Notes: a model not told the origin generated them from the sequence alone. 64,000 bases of DNA from DASUVM01 sp963704675 (GCA_963704675.1 OY969928.1:620001-684000), one strand, 5' to 3'; counted from the stretch's first letter, positions 7,318 to 15,842 are shown. A program made the numbers and translations.

Positions 7318-8964
7318 TTAGCGAATCTTGTCACCACTTTCAGTAATGAGCACTTTATCGGTGACATCAAACTTATCTAGATAGCGCCCAGTCAGTAATC
7401 GAAACTGAGCATAGATTGCCGCACTTGACCCATAGAGGATAGAAGTAACTGGCATTAAGGCCCATTGTAGGACCATCATGATAGTTCTACGACGCTTATA
7501 GCGCGCCGGACGTGGCGGCAGCATTTTCATAGTTAAGAATACGCTAACGAACAAGCCAAGGATAGCAACCGTCTGCAGGCGACTGGCTAAATTAGGCAGT
7601 GCATGTGCAGTTAAGCTGCGACTTGCATCTGTTGCAAAAAATAAAGGTGCCCACGCCGCCAAAGCTAAAATTATAGCCGAAGTAGCCCAGCTAACATGAC
7701 CATCAATTAATCGCACAAGTCGTGCAAAAGTCGGCCAAAAAGGTACACTGCGTTTCTTTGTAAATAAATGCGTGGCAACATAAGGGATATCTGAAACACC
7801 ATAAGCCCATCGACGAAGCTGTAAGAACTGTGCTTTAAACGTTTTGAGATAGGTATCAGACAATACGGCATCCTGATAAATAGGAACGTATAAAGGTATG
7901 GCTTCGTAATCACCCTTAAAGGCAAAGTAACTTCGCCAATATTGATGACCATCTTCAACCACACTTCGAGTACTCCAAAAGTTTGTCGCTTGCAGCGACT
8001 TCAAGCTTTGTGAATGAGCCGCAAAGTTGCGTAACGCATGAGGCCTTAAAGAATTAATCATCGTCCAAAATGAATTACCTGTCGCAAGAACGCGCATTGG
8101 CGCCGGCACATCCCAGATATTCGTAAGATAAAGTGCTATTGGTTGATAGGCGCACTTGTGGCGCTTTTCTGTAACTATGAATTCATATGTTAAGTAGCTA
8201 AAGTAAGAGTGGTGTGGTTTATTATCTGCATCTAACGTTGTAATTACGATGTTATCAGTATCAATATCTTGATCGAGTAACCATGCTTCAAACTTCTTAG
8301 CGGTATAGGTTATATTGCCGCCCTTCCCTATAACTTCATTGGGCAGTCCCTGAGGATGCTCGATCACCATTGTTGTGTGAAGTTTATCTCTATATCGCTC
8401 TACAACTTTTCGAGCTGCTTGATGCGTTGACTGTGGGCCACGTGCTTCGTAACCAATAACTAAGATGGTCTGACTAGACGGAAAAGAGCCATCGACAACC
8501 GCTTTAACAGTTGAATCAAGCGTTTCGTAAAGTTCATTATAAGTAGCAATAATAACTACATTGATAATATCCTTAGGTTTTGGTGAAATATTTTTTGCAT
8601 TAGCAAGTCGTTGTAGATTATGCATATGTTCTCTCTCGTGCCATCGTGATCTTCTAGAATAAGTGAATGATTTAAGCGCTTTCTTGGGGCTTTCTAAATC
8701 TTGTAGGCGTTGCTGCCAGTCAATACTTTGAGCTTCGTTCATAACCTGGTATCCCTGAAGTGTCCGAACCGCCACAGCCATTGCTCTTATAAAATAAGTA
8801 ATGATGTAAATAATGATATATACGGCAGAAAGAAGTGGATCAATTAGTGCAAGAGTTATGGGTAAAAGCAACAAGATTAGACTTAGGACACCAGGCAATA
8901 TCTCAAAAAAGCGGTAAAATCGTGTTCGCTTACCCAAAGGAAGTTCAAGGTCAATTTTATTCAT
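7318..8964 (-). CDS. Membrane glycosyltransferase family 2 (cellulose-synthase-like)
   Basis: This 548-residue protein has two N-terminal membrane helices (about residues 20-65), a cytoplasmic GT-A domain with VVIIATYNE and the metal-binding TTLDADNKPH (DxD-like), the processive motif QLRRWAYG (QxxRW), and about four C-terminal helices. Such enzymes polymerise and export a polysaccharide from a nucleotide sugar; the product is unknown. The gene overlaps the downstream-strand 119-residue membrane protein by 4 nt (ATGA), so both form a two-gene unit. Confidence 0.8.
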   Translation of the reverse strand: MNKIDLELPLGKRTRFYRFFEILPGVLSLILLLLPITLALIDPLLSAVYIIIYIITYFIRAMAVAVRTLQGYQVMNEAQSIDWQQRLQDLESPKKALKSFTYSRRSRWHEREHMHNLQRLANAKNISPKPKDIINVVIIATYNELYETLDSTVKAVVDGSFPSSQTILVIGYEARGPQSTHQAARKVVERYRDKLHTTMVIEHPQGLPNEVIGKGGNITYTAKKFEAWLLDQDIDTDNIVITTLDADNKPHHSYFSYLTYEFIVTEKRHKCAYQPIALYLTNIWDVPAPMRVLATGNSFWTMINSLRPHALRNFAAHSQSLKSLQATNFWSTRSVVEDGHQYWRSYFAFKGDYEAIPLYVPIYQDAVLSDTYLKTFKAQFLQLRRWAYGVSDIPYVATHLFTKKRSVPFWPTFARLVRLIDGHVSWATSAIILALAAWAPLFFATDASRSLTAHALPNLASRLQTVAILGLFVSVFLTMKMLPPRPARYKRRRTIMMVLQWALMPVTSILYGSSAAIYAQFRLLTGRYLDKFDVTDKVLITESGDKIR

Positions 8965-9320
8965 AAAGTAATAGTATTAGTGATGGCAAAGGCAACTGGT
9001 ATAACACAGAGGCTAATAAAAATAGCAAGTAAGAGTAAGAAGTAAGAAAAAAGTTTATATTCTCGAGCGTTCACAACAAGGGCCAGCCAAGTATTGCAGC
9101 TAAATTGAACTATAACAAATAATGGAAATGCTAAACGCTCGAACCAACGGTCATTAAAGAGGCTGTTATCGTAACCAGAGTAGCGAATAGGAATTTGGAT
9201 ATCACTAGGATGAATCCAAAAAAACAGTAGTATTAAAACAATCAATAAAATAGTTGCACCAACGACAAAAAGCACGACGGCTAGTTTATCTTTAAATGCG
9301 TTAATAAAAATATCTTTCAT
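8961..9320 (-). CDS. Small membrane protein, three or four helices, unknown
   Basis: The 119-residue protein is mostly hydrophobic, with helices near residues 15-35, 65-85 and 90-115 and a short polar loop carrying DIQIPIRYSGYD. I do not recognise the family. It is first in a leftward pair with the glycosyltransferase and overlaps it by 4 nt, which suggests a partner in polysaccharide export or assembly. Confidence 0.6.
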   Translation of the reverse strand: MKDIFINAFKDKLAVVLFVVGATILLIVLILLFFWIHPSDIQIPIRYSGYDNSLFNDRWFERLAFPLFVIVQFSCNTWLALVVNAREYKLFSYFLLLLAIFISLCVIPVAFAITNTITL

Positions 9321-9327
9321 ATCAATA

Positions 9328-9402
9328 TGGTGCGGGTAGAGAGGATCGAACTCTCTTCTCAGCCTTGGGAAGGCTACATAATAACCATTATACGATACCC
9401 GC
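9328..9402 (-). tRNA. tRNA-Gly (CCC)
   Basis: Cloverleaf on the minus strand with acceptor GCGGGTA/TACCCGC, anticodon loop TTCCCAA (CCC), T-loop GTTCGATCC, discriminator A and encoded CCA. Confidence 0.93.
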
Positions 9403-9421
9403 GCATAAATTACTTTTTAAA

Positions 9422-9497
9422 TGGAGCCGATAAGCGGATTCGAACCGCTGACCTACGCTTTACGAAAGCGCCGCTCTACCAACTGAGCTATATCGGC
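9422..9497 (-). tRNA. tRNA-Thr (CGT)
   Basis: Minus-strand cloverleaf with acceptor GCCGATA/TATCGGC, anticodon loop TTCGTAA (CGT), discriminator T and encoded CCA. The U73-CCA end is complementary to the UGGA bulge of the thrS T-box at 6262-6272. Confidence 0.95.
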
Positions 9498-9609
9498 ATA
9501 TTTATAACAGGGGTAATTATAGCATATGCTGGCTAATATAAAACCGATAAAAACAATTGCAAAACAAAGGCAAAACTGATAACATAGCAGAAGTCAAGCT
9601 TTGGCTATT

Positions 9610-9660
9610 ATGTGTTTCGCAGCGCGAAACACATGTTTGAACAAGCAGATTTGTTTAAAC
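9610..9660 (+). other. Tandem hairpins in the tRNA-Asp 5' leader
   Basis: ATGTGTTTCGC (9610-9620) and GCGAAACACAT (9624-9634) form an 11-bp perfect stem with a 3-nt loop; GTTTGAACAA (9635-9644) and TTGTTTAAAC (9651-9660) form a second stem. Neither is followed by a T-run, so they are leader structures rather than terminators. A TTGCAA-17-TAACAT promoter near 9558-9586 could start the transcript. Confidence 0.6.
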
Positions 9661-9678
9661 GATAGTCGATTCCGACGA

Positions 9679-9756
9679 GGGCTCGTAGTGAAGTTGGCCT
9701 ATCACGCCTCCCTGTCACGGAGGAGATCGCCGGTTCGAATCCGGTCGGGCCCGCCA
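9679..9756 (+). tRNA. tRNA-Asp (GTC)
   Basis: Cloverleaf with acceptor GGGCTCG/CGGGCCC, anticodon loop CTGTCAC (GTC), T-arm GGTTCGAATCC, discriminator G and encoded CCA. Confidence 0.95.
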
Positions 9757-9801
9757 AATGAATTTGCATAAAAACAGGTCGTATTACAGACTTGTTCTTG
9801 T

Positions 9802-10320
9802 TATAGTCATATCATGAAGCATTTCGTATACCTTCGTGGCAATCCCGGAGTCGGTAAAATAACGGTCGCACGCTTGCTCGAAAAAGAACTCGGCTGGAAG
9901 ATTTTTTGGTTCCATGATCTCAAAAATGCGGTCTATGACATTGTAAGAGAGCATAGAATTCCGCGACTCATGGATGAGATGACCCAGCCGCTCATTAAAT
10001 TCTTGCTTGACAGGGGTGATAACGTTATATTTGTGCGTCCTTCACCCGACAAAGAGACAATCGACGCCATGCTAAAAACACTGAGTGTCTATAAAGATCA
10101 CCAAGTCAGTGTGATTCGTTTGCATGCTTCGTACGATACCTTATTGGACCGTGCAATCAGCCGTGAGGACCCGTATCGTATTAACAGTAAAAAAGCGCTC
10201 GATGAATATTTGAATGATCGTGATCAAGTTGCTGTTCCGGGCGAGTATGTTATTAATACCGACGGGCTTACTCCTGAACAGGTTGCTGCTAAGATTCTTC
10301 AAGCTTTGCCTCTGCAATAA
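9802..10320 (+). CDS. Small P-loop kinase-like protein (leaderless; ATG at 9814)
   Basis: Coding begins at ATG 9814; the interval includes its TATAGT -10 box (9802-9807), which sits 6 nt before the ATG, so the mRNA is likely leaderless. The 168-residue protein resembles AAA_33/shikimate-kinase-like NMP kinases: an N-terminal strand and P-loop GNPGVGKIT, a lid-like region with RAISREDPYR, and a C-terminal VINTDGLTPEQVAAKIL segment typical of adenylate-kinase-like enzymes. The residue after the P-loop lysine is Ile where Ser/Thr normally binds magnesium, so activity is doubtful. Substrate unknown. Confidence 0.65.
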   Translation, partial: YSHIMKHFVYLRGNPGVGKITVARLLEKELGWKIFWFHDLKNAVYDIVREHRIPRLMDEMTQPLIKFLLDRGDNVIFVRPSPDKETIDAMLKTLSVYKDHQVSVIRLHASYDTLLDRAISREDPYRINSKKALDEYLNDRDQVAVPGEYVINTDGLTPEQVAAKILQALPLQ

Positions 10321-10338
10321 ATTATAGCAAGAATAGAA

Positions 10339-10361
10339 GCAGACGTTTCTGGGACGTCTGC
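10339..10361. terminator. Bidirectional hairpin between convergent genes
   Basis: GCAGACGT (10339-10346) pairs with ACGTCTGC (10354-10361). On the plus strand GACAGTTTT follows. It separates the kinase-like gene from the convergent 10395-11138 gene. Confidence 0.6.
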
Positions 10362-10394
10362 GACAGTTTTAGGCACCCAGAATGCCACCCGAGG

Positions 10395-11138
10395 TCAGAT
10401 TGTGTACATTTCACGCTGAGCAGCTCGATCAGCAGGCCAGTTGGCCATGACATCTTCGAGCATGTCCAGCATTGTCTGCAGGTCTACACGACAGGAGAGC
10501 AAACCTCCATCGCGTCCGAGCTTATCGTTATCCGAACAAGCGAACGACATGACCTGCTCCGTTTGCTCGGAACTATTAGCCCGGCTAAAGCTGAGTAGCA
10601 ACTTGCCGATAGCCTGGACACTGTGAAGTGTCGTCTCGCCGAACTGGCCGCTCATTTGTGCTTGCGGATGCTCAGCGATAATGTCAGCCAACCCACTGCG
10701 GTATACGCGGTTCAGGAAATGATAGAAGCGCTGGTGAACCAGCCAACGCTCAGCGCTGAACAGGGCATTAATTTCCGTCAAGAGATGCGGACGCTCCGTT
10801 ACCTCTGCAACCAGAGAGCCGATCGACTCAATCGTCATCATCTGGTAGAAGTCATTACCCGCCCCAAGACCGGTAAGATCAGGGAATGGATAGCCTGCAT
10901 CAGTCTCGAATGCCTGACGGAATGACACTATCACTTCATCGCCCAAATTCAGAAGCTCATCAAAGGCACCGATCAGAAATTGCGGAAGGTAATCCTCAAC
11001 CCTAGAATCATCCTGATCAATATCAGCCTTTTCGATCCAGTAGGCGATGTAAGCCGCCAAAGTACGCCGACTCCTATCGGATCCATTGTACCGAGCCCCA
11101 TAAGCACGGAAGGCACCGACAAGTTGGCTCTTCTTCAT
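10395..11138 (-). CDS. GC3-rich orphan protein, 247 residues, unknown
   Basis: I do not recognise it. The start is set at ATG 11138 because GGAGG lies 8 nt upstream; a longer in-frame reading to 11183 would run through the leader. The protein is soluble, mostly helical and acidic, with no signal peptide or clear catalytic motif. Codons are noticeably richer in G/C at third positions than in the neighbouring genes. It stands alone between convergent and same-strand core genes with its own terminator hairpin. It belongs to the solitary GC-rich set described in the findings. Confidence 0.65.
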   Translation of the reverse strand: MKKSQLVGAFRAYGARYNGSDRSRRTLAAYIAYWIEKADIDQDDSRVEDYLPQFLIGAFDELLNLGDEVIVSFRQAFETDAGYPFPDLTGLGAGNDFYQMMTIESIGSLVAEVTERPHLLTEINALFSAERWLVHQRFYHFLNRVYRSGLADIIAEHPQAQMSGQFGETTLHSVQAIGKLLLSFSRANSSEQTEQVMSFACSDNDKLGRDGGLLSCRVDLQTMLDMLEDVMANWPADRAAQREMYTI

Positions 11139-11234
11139 TCCTATAACCTCCAATAAGAACGAGTGTCTACTACACCGAAACAACAGCGCTTCGATGTATA
11201 GCGATGTTATAACATATTACCCATAATTCCAAGC

Positions 11235-11771
11235 CTAGGGCTTCAATAAATCAACTATTTTTTCACGATAAGTTCGCTGATTAAACCGACCCGGATAATC
11301 AACAATCTCTGTATTTAACACCTTAAAACCCGCCTGACGTAAAGGTTCGGCGGCGATATCAAAAACATTCGACTTTATAAGAATTATACTTGTATTATTT
11401 TTGGCTAATTCTTGCACCTTTTTGATTAAATGGGGCATGTACTTACGAATCTTTTCCTGACGTTGCTGCTTGGTTACCTCATGAACCTGTGAATTCTCAA
11501 GAGCTTCAATCATAAAGAATCCATCGGCCTGAAAACGACGCAGCCACTGTTCTTTCTTTGGTTCTATTTCACCCTCAGTTTTGCGCGCTGCTTCTGGATA
11601 TAAAGCTTTTATGGTATTAACAAATAGCCGATCATCCCTTCGAATACGATCACTCCGATAGAAGTGGCGACTGCTTTCTATTGTCGTATCAGGCGGTGGA
11701 GACTCTGCGATAAACAGAATTTTTATTCGTTTTGGTCTATATTGTTCCCGCAGGGTATTGTATGTACTCAC
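11235..11771 (-). CDS. Uracil-DNA-glycosylase-fold-like protein, uncertain
   Basis: The 178-residue protein starts with a strand KILFIAESPPP, which resembles the GEAP-type active-site start of the uracil-DNA glycosylase superfamily, and later has SIILIKSNVFDIA and a short basic C-terminus. The conserved catalytic Asp/His pattern is not obvious, so the family assignment is tentative and the function unknown. It overlaps the end of the flavin reductase gene by about 35 nt and is likely its operon partner. Confidence 0.45.
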   Translation of the reverse strand: MSTYNTLREQYRPKRIKILFIAESPPPDTTIESSRHFYRSDRIRRDDRLFVNTIKALYPEAARKTEGEIEPKKEQWLRRFQADGFFMIEALENSQVHEVTKQQRQEKIRKYMPHLIKKVQELAKNNTSIILIKSNVFDIAAEPLRQAGFKVLNTEIVDYPGRFNQRTYREKIVDLLKP

Positions 11772-12426
11772 TGTAACTCTCTCTATAGCCAGTAAACTGG
11801 TCGGTTTTGATTAAATGGGGTGGCACGCCTAATTCATCTAATAAAAGATCTTCTGTTTTTGTTACCATCAAAGCCGGGCCTGATATATAAATGTAGCCAC
11901 CTGTTGTGTTAATATCACCTACCTGTAATCGCCTTTCTCTTTGAGTAGCTTTGAAGTTGATGTATTCTTGTTGCCATAACTCTATATGATGTAAAAAAGG
12001 CAATACATTTGATAAACCGTTGTAAATTAAATGTACATTAAGGGGTAGCTTTTTATGGAGGCGATCTTTTAACATGGCATAGAATGGCGTAATTCCTATG
12101 CCACCTGCTATGAAAAGGTGCGGCCTGTCATATTCTTTCCATAAGAAATCACCTTCAATAGCATCTGCATTTATGATATCCCCTTTCTCTAAGTGGAAAA
12201 GGCTACGCTTAAAAGCACTGTCTGTGGTCCGTGTGGTAATTGCGACATGACCTTCGTAAGGCGCCGATGAAATAGTAAAGCGATGTTCATCGGTGTCATA
12301 CGCCCCCACAGGAAGCTCAAGCTTAATCGATTGGCCAGCCTCCCAAAAAATCGGTTCTTCAGGAATAAAGACAAATGTGAAAACACTGTCCGCTTCTTGC
12401 CTTCTATCTTGCAGTCTCAATCTCAT
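11737..12426 (-). CDS. Ferredoxin-NADP reductase-like FAD/NAD(P) oxidoreductase
   Basis: A 229-residue protein of the FNR fold. It has the FAD-binding HRFTISSAP (RxYS/T-type) motif near residue 48, a beta-barrel N-terminal domain, and the NAD(P)-binding GGIGITPFYAML motif near residue 110. No 2Fe-2S domain is fused, so electrons must go to or come from a separate partner, which is not in the window. It sits 3 nt downstream of the foldase gene. Confidence 0.8.
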   Translation of the reverse strand: MRLRLQDRRQEADSVFTFVFIPEEPIFWEAGQSIKLELPVGAYDTDEHRFTISSAPYEGHVAITTRTTDSAFKRSLFHLEKGDIINADAIEGDFLWKEYDRPHLFIAGGIGITPFYAMLKDRLHKKLPLNVHLIYNGLSNVLPFLHHIELWQQEYINFKATQRERRLQVGDINTTGGYIYISGPALMVTKTEDLLLDELGVPPHLIKTDQFTGYRESYSEYIQYPAGTI

Positions 12427-12428
12427 AT

Positions 12429-13493
12429 TTATTCAGAAGTAATAGTAATGGACTTCGGTACATCAATATATTCTTGAATCTTTCCGGTACGCTGAAGTTC
12501 TGCAAAATCTTTTTTAAAGGCTTCGAACGGGATATATAATCGTGCAAATCGAATTGCATCTGTTCTTTTCTCAAGAGTTTTTACAATATAAAGACCGTTA
12601 GCACCGGTTATAATCTCTGAGATCTGATTTGGTTGCAAACTGTTGGCCGCATTAATAATACCGTCTGGATCTTCGCTACTAAGACTCACGAAACCAACAT
12701 CACCACCCGCAAGATTGATTGCATCGTCTGCAGCATTTTGTTTTGTCAGTGTCGCGAAATCTGCGCCTTGTTTCAATTGCGCTAATAGAGTTTCGGCCTT
12801 TTGCCTTGCCGGTTCGTCAACGGCGGCCATCACTTTATGACGCAAGAGTTGATCCTTGACTAATCTATGAGTGTCTTCGGCAGTCCAACCATAAAACTCT
12901 TGAATAATCTTTTTATAATCAGCTTCGCTGGCAATGCTTTCTTGTCCACTTACCTTCGTTTTGATGAAGCTGTTTACCTCTTCATCACTGATAGTAATAT
13001 TTTTTTCTGTGGCTATCTTATCAATATACGCCTGCTCTAATACTGAATTCAGTGCACTACGCTTTTGATATTCAACTTGTCGTTTACCATCGTCGCTTGA
13101 GAGATTCACTGACTCAACAGTTTGTAAGTAGTATAGCGAACTACGCAGCTTAGTGAGGTAATCTCTGTAAGGAACGTCTGCGCCGTCCACTCGTGCCACT
13201 GGAAGCGGCAAAATTTGCGTAATTCGATAGAAGAAGTCTGAGGTCGCCTGTGCACGGTATAGCTGGAACCACGTAAATATACTGAGACTAGCAACCAAAA
13301 GCACAAGAATAATACTTGAAATAATGACAATCCGGTGCTTTGTTTGCTGCATCGGATACTTATAACGTTTACCTTTGGCAATAACCGCCTCGCGATGCTC
13401 CGCCAAGGTGTCGTTGGTAATTCGCGGCACTTCTTTCGTACCCTTTTTGACTTGCTTATGCTTCGGTGATATTTTCTGGAATAGTTGCTTCAT
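12429..13493 (-). CDS. Membrane-anchored parvulin-type peptidyl-prolyl isomerase / foldase
   Basis: The 354-residue protein has a cytoplasmic basic N-terminus, one membrane helix (about residues 53-75), a SurA/PrsA-type N-domain (VDGADVPYRDYLTKL), and a rotamase domain with ADFATLTKQNAADD, GGDVGFV and QISEIITGANGLYIVKTLEK. These motifs define PrsA/PpiD-like foldases that help exported proteins fold outside the membrane. The start overlaps the PH-domain gene by 38 nt. A short C-terminal region ends the protein. Confidence 0.85.
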   Translation of the reverse strand: MKQLFQKISPKHKQVKKGTKEVPRITNDTLAEHREAVIAKGKRYKYPMQQTKHRIVIISSIILVLLVASLSIFTWFQLYRAQATSDFFYRITQILPLPVARVDGADVPYRDYLTKLRSSLYYLQTVESVNLSSDDGKRQVEYQKRSALNSVLEQAYIDKIATEKNITISDEEVNSFIKTKVSGQESIASEADYKKIIQEFYGWTAEDTHRLVKDQLLRHKVMAAVDEPARQKAETLLAQLKQGADFATLTKQNAADDAINLAGGDVGFVSLSSEDPDGIINAANSLQPNQISEIITGANGLYIVKTLEKRTDAIRFARLYIPFEAFKKDFAELQRTGKIQEYIDVPKSITITSE

Positions 13494-14004
13494 TATTACT
13501 TATATTTCCTTGGGCATACGTGTTGACAATGTCGAGCAGCGATTCGTAAATCTTTTCAGGATGCTCAACACGATCAAGCACAAGATCACCCACATAGGTT
13601 TGCACTACTATTGTACCAAATCCGAACATGGCTGCGCTAAAACCAGGCACATTAACGGTTATATTTTGAACTTTGTTGAGGCCAAGGTCTATAATACTTC
13701 TTGAAAATAAGCCTTTTTGTGAAATCTGCCTAAGCCGCTTATTTGTTATTATAAAAACGCTAAAATACCAACTCATCCAGTGATAAAAGAAGCCAGTTAT
13801 ACCCAGAACAAAGCCTACCGCTGGAAACCATAAATTATTCAGATTGTCTGGCCAGATAAGTACTGGCATTGCACTTAAAGCAAACGGTATTAAGAAAAAG
13901 TAAAAGCCTTTACGCATCGCAATAAGATGCCGACGAAATACAAGCAGTACCTCTTCATCTTCATATTGGCCCTTAAAGGTTTGCATCTTGTTGTAATTAT
14001 ACAT
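13456..14004 (-). CDS. Bacterial PH-domain (YdbS/YdbT-like) membrane protein
   Basis: In the 182-residue protein two membrane helices (about residues 34-75) precede a bPH2-type beta domain with IITNKRLRQISQKGLF, LGLNKVQNITV and FGFGTIVVQTYVGD, the repeated strands of this domain. Such proteins are membrane-associated with unknown ligand. It is first in a leftward group with the foldase and flavin reductase. An alternative start is the Met at residue 7. Confidence 0.75.
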   Translation of the reverse strand: MYNYNKMQTFKGQYEDEEVLLVFRRHLIAMRKGFYFFLIPFALSAMPVLIWPDNLNNLWFPAVGFVLGITGFFYHWMSWYFSVFIITNKRLRQISQKGLFSRSIIDLGLNKVQNITVNVPGFSAAMFGFGTIVVQTYVGDLVLDRVEHPEKIYESLLDIVNTYAQGNISNNEATIPENITEA

Positions 14005-14094
14005 TTATGAAGCATTAATTACAGCTCGTGGGCTCAGGTTTGTCGTATGCTAGGAGTAAACAATCAATAATAAACAGTTGAATGCCGGATGCTA

Positions 14095-14586
14095 TTAGTT
14101 TTTAAATGAAATGGTCGGTCCGATTTTTCTCTGATAACCATCTTGGTTAGGAAACATGTCGAGAAGTGTAAGGCTATTAATTTGAATAGTTTCTCCCAGA
14201 TATAAACGAGCATGTTTTTGAATCGTACTATGTGGAACGTATCCCTCGCCTTCGAACTCAGGCTGATTAAACTTTGCTCCTGACTGCAATAGCAATTTAT
14301 GTACTTCTTGATGCAAATTAGTAATCGCAGGAGTTTTTTCTAGTAGCATTACATGATACTGCCCCTTGTCACCCCAGTACCCCTCTTGCACGGCTCTTGT
14401 TGTAACCGCTTTTTTATTTGCCAGTAATACAGTGAGTTTCTTCAGTAAATCTGTATCGTCCCATTCCACCGCAAATACTGACGCCAGTGTTACGTGTAAG
14501 GGGTAATCTTTCCAAAAAAACTCGTAACCTTCAGCTACGGGCTCAAGGAGCGATATGAGTGACCACTTTTGAGTAAGTTTTTGCAT
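14095..14586 (-). CDS. 2H phosphoesterase (2'-5' RNA ligase-like)
   Basis: The 163-residue protein has two HxT/S motifs: HVTLAS near residue 31 and HSTIQKH near residue 117. These are the paired catalytic motifs of the 2H phosphoesterase superfamily, which acts on 2',3'-cyclic phosphates or joins 2'-5' RNA ends. Length and spacing fit. It begins 6 nt after the end of the frameshifted gene upstream on the same strand. Confidence 0.8.
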   Translation of the reverse strand: MQKLTQKWSLISLLEPVAEGYEFFWKDYPLHVTLASVFAVEWDDTDLLKKLTVLLANKKAVTTRAVQEGYWGDKGQYHVMLLEKTPAITNLHQEVHKLLLQSGAKFNQPEFEGEGYVPHSTIQKHARLYLGETIQINSLTLLDMFPNQDGYQRKIGPTISFKN

Positions 14587-14591
14587 ACAAT

Positions 14592-14914
14592 TTATTTACG
14601 ATACACTCGCGCGATATAGCATGTAAGAAACCAATCTTTATTTTTTGGTTCAAGCATTTCTATGCTGAAGTTGTCGCCATAATACTCTCTCAGGAATGCT
14701 CGCATTACATCTTCAGGCCGTTCATAGGCCCTCCGCTTGAGTGACCCTCCATGTCAAAGCAACAGTAAAGGTCGTTATTACTAATATCCTGAGTCAAGTA
14801 GAGATCCTCGGGCTCATGAGTTTCAATTGTTGCACGTTTCAACACCTTTAACTCACCGAGCAAATTAGGGTCAAGGTATTTACCAAAAGGTAAACTGAAT
14901 AGGTTTGTTGGCAT
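14592..14914 (-). pseudogene. Frame-disrupted small gene, about 107 codons
   Basis: From ATG 14914 the first frame reads MPTNLFSLPFGKYLD... to CCFDMEG and then hits a stop at 14705. The frame one base back continues with SLKRRAYERPEDVM, FLREYYGDNFSIEML and FLTCYIARVYRK, stopping at TAA 14592-14594. The two parts join near a GGAGGG run around 14740-14750 and give a plausible single protein. A one-base indel, a sequencing error or recoding are all possible; no canonical slippery heptamer is seen. No family recognised. Confidence 0.55.
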
Positions 14915-14968
14915 GTAGTTAGAATATCAGAGATTCGTACAAAAAAGATAATTACCTATTACATATGC

Positions 14969-14986
14969 TGGTACCCCGGGTAGGAC
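14969..14986 (-). repeat. Copy of the tRNA-Arg 3' end
   Basis: The 18-nt segment TGGTACCCCGGGTAGGAC is identical to 15116-15133, which is the CCA end, acceptor and part of the T-arm of tRNA-Arg. The copies are 147 nt apart in direct orientation. Confidence 0.8.
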
Positions 14987-15074
14987 AGCGCTTCCCTCGC
15001 CTATGGCTCGTCGCTTCTCCGTTCGCTAGCTCACTACACCGAACCTTGACGGTTCGAAACTCGCTACGCGAGTC

Positions 15075-15120
15075 TACCAAGTTAAATACCAACCCTTGCA
15101 GGTTGGTATTTAACTTGGTA
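15075..15120. repeat. 20-bp perfect hairpin abutting the tRNA-Arg CCA end
   Basis: TACCAAGTTAAATACCAACC (15075-15094) is the exact reverse complement of 15101-15120, with a 6-nt loop. The right arm includes the tRNA CCA, discriminator and first acceptor base, so in the precursor RNA this hairpin would compete with the acceptor stem. Smaller perfect hairpins (CTCGC/GCGAG, CGAACC/GGTTCG) follow between it and the 14969 repeat. Confidence 0.75.
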
Positions 15121-15192
15121 CCCCGGGTAGGACTCGAACCTACAACCTCTTCCTTAGGACGGAACTGCTCTATCCAATTGAGCTACCGAGGC
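15116..15192 (-). tRNA. tRNA-Arg (CCT)
   Basis: Minus-strand cloverleaf: acceptor GCCTCGG/CCGGGGT, D-arm AGCTCAATTGGATAGAGC, anticodon loop GTCCTAA (CCT), T-loop GTTCGAGTC, discriminator A and encoded CCA. Confidence 0.93.
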
Positions 15193-15195
15193 AAA

Positions 15196-15221
15196 ATGGG
15201 TGATGCAATTGCATCACCCAT
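15196..15221 (-). terminator. Hairpin between ndk and tRNA-Arg
   Basis: A perfect palindrome ATGGGTGATGC-AATT-GCATCACCCAT is followed by TTT on the minus strand, directly before the tRNA. It can terminate ndk transcription or mark the 5' end of the tRNA precursor. Confidence 0.65.
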
Positions 15222-15251
15222 AGTGTACGATAGATTTTCAATTACAGCGAG

Positions 15252-15782
15252 TTAGGCTCCTTCAGGTACTCGGCCCCTTACTGTTGTCTGGTGTGGAGTA
15301 TTGTAATCAAGGATCTCATCTTTCGCGAACCATAACTCAATTTCCTGAGCAGCTTCTTTAGGATCAGCCGATGCATGCAATAGGTTCGGCAATGTACGGC
15401 CGCGTTCGACCGCATATTTGCGGCTAATATGTGTATAATCGCCACGAATTGTACCTGGTGCTGCTTCTTTGGGATCGGTAGCACCAACCATCTTACGTAC
15501 ATGCTCGATTGCATCAACTCCTTCAAGCACCATTGCTAACACTGGTGATTCAGCCATTGCCGCAAGTGTAACGTTATAAATCTCCTCACCACGTCGAGAA
15601 ATTAGTGTGCCAATCTCTTCATAATGTTTATGGAAATGTTCATCACTTGGTGCAACGAGTTTCATTGCTACAATTTTTAAACCTGCTCGTTCAAAGCGAG
15701 TTATAATCTCACCAACTATGCCACGCTGGACAGTATCAGGCTTTAATACTACAAGCGTTTTTTGAATATCGTTTTCGCTCAC
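15252..15782 (-). CDS. ndk: Nucleoside diphosphate kinase
   Basis: NDK balances nucleoside triphosphates through a phospho-histidine intermediate. The 176-residue protein has the N-terminal TLVVLKPDTVQRG strand, the ATDPKEAAPGTIRGDY loop, and LPNLLHASAD, which carries the catalytic histidine in place of the usual NxxHGSD. A C-terminal tail of about 25 residues exceeds the usual 150-residue length. It has an AAGGAAG ribosome binding site and an upstream TATAAA box. Confidence 0.95.
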   Translation of the reverse strand: MSENDIQKTLVVLKPDTVQRGIVGEIITRFERAGLKIVAMKLVAPSDEHFHKHYEEIGTLISRRGEEIYNVTLAAMAESPVLAMVLEGVDAIEHVRKMVGATDPKEAAPGTIRGDYTHISRKYAVERGRTLPNLLHASADPKEAAQEIELWFAKDEILDYNTPHQTTVRGRVPEGA

Positions 15783-15842
15783 GTTCTTCCTTATTAATAC
15801 TTAGGTTTTATACATTGTATCAGAAATAAACGACTGTAGATA

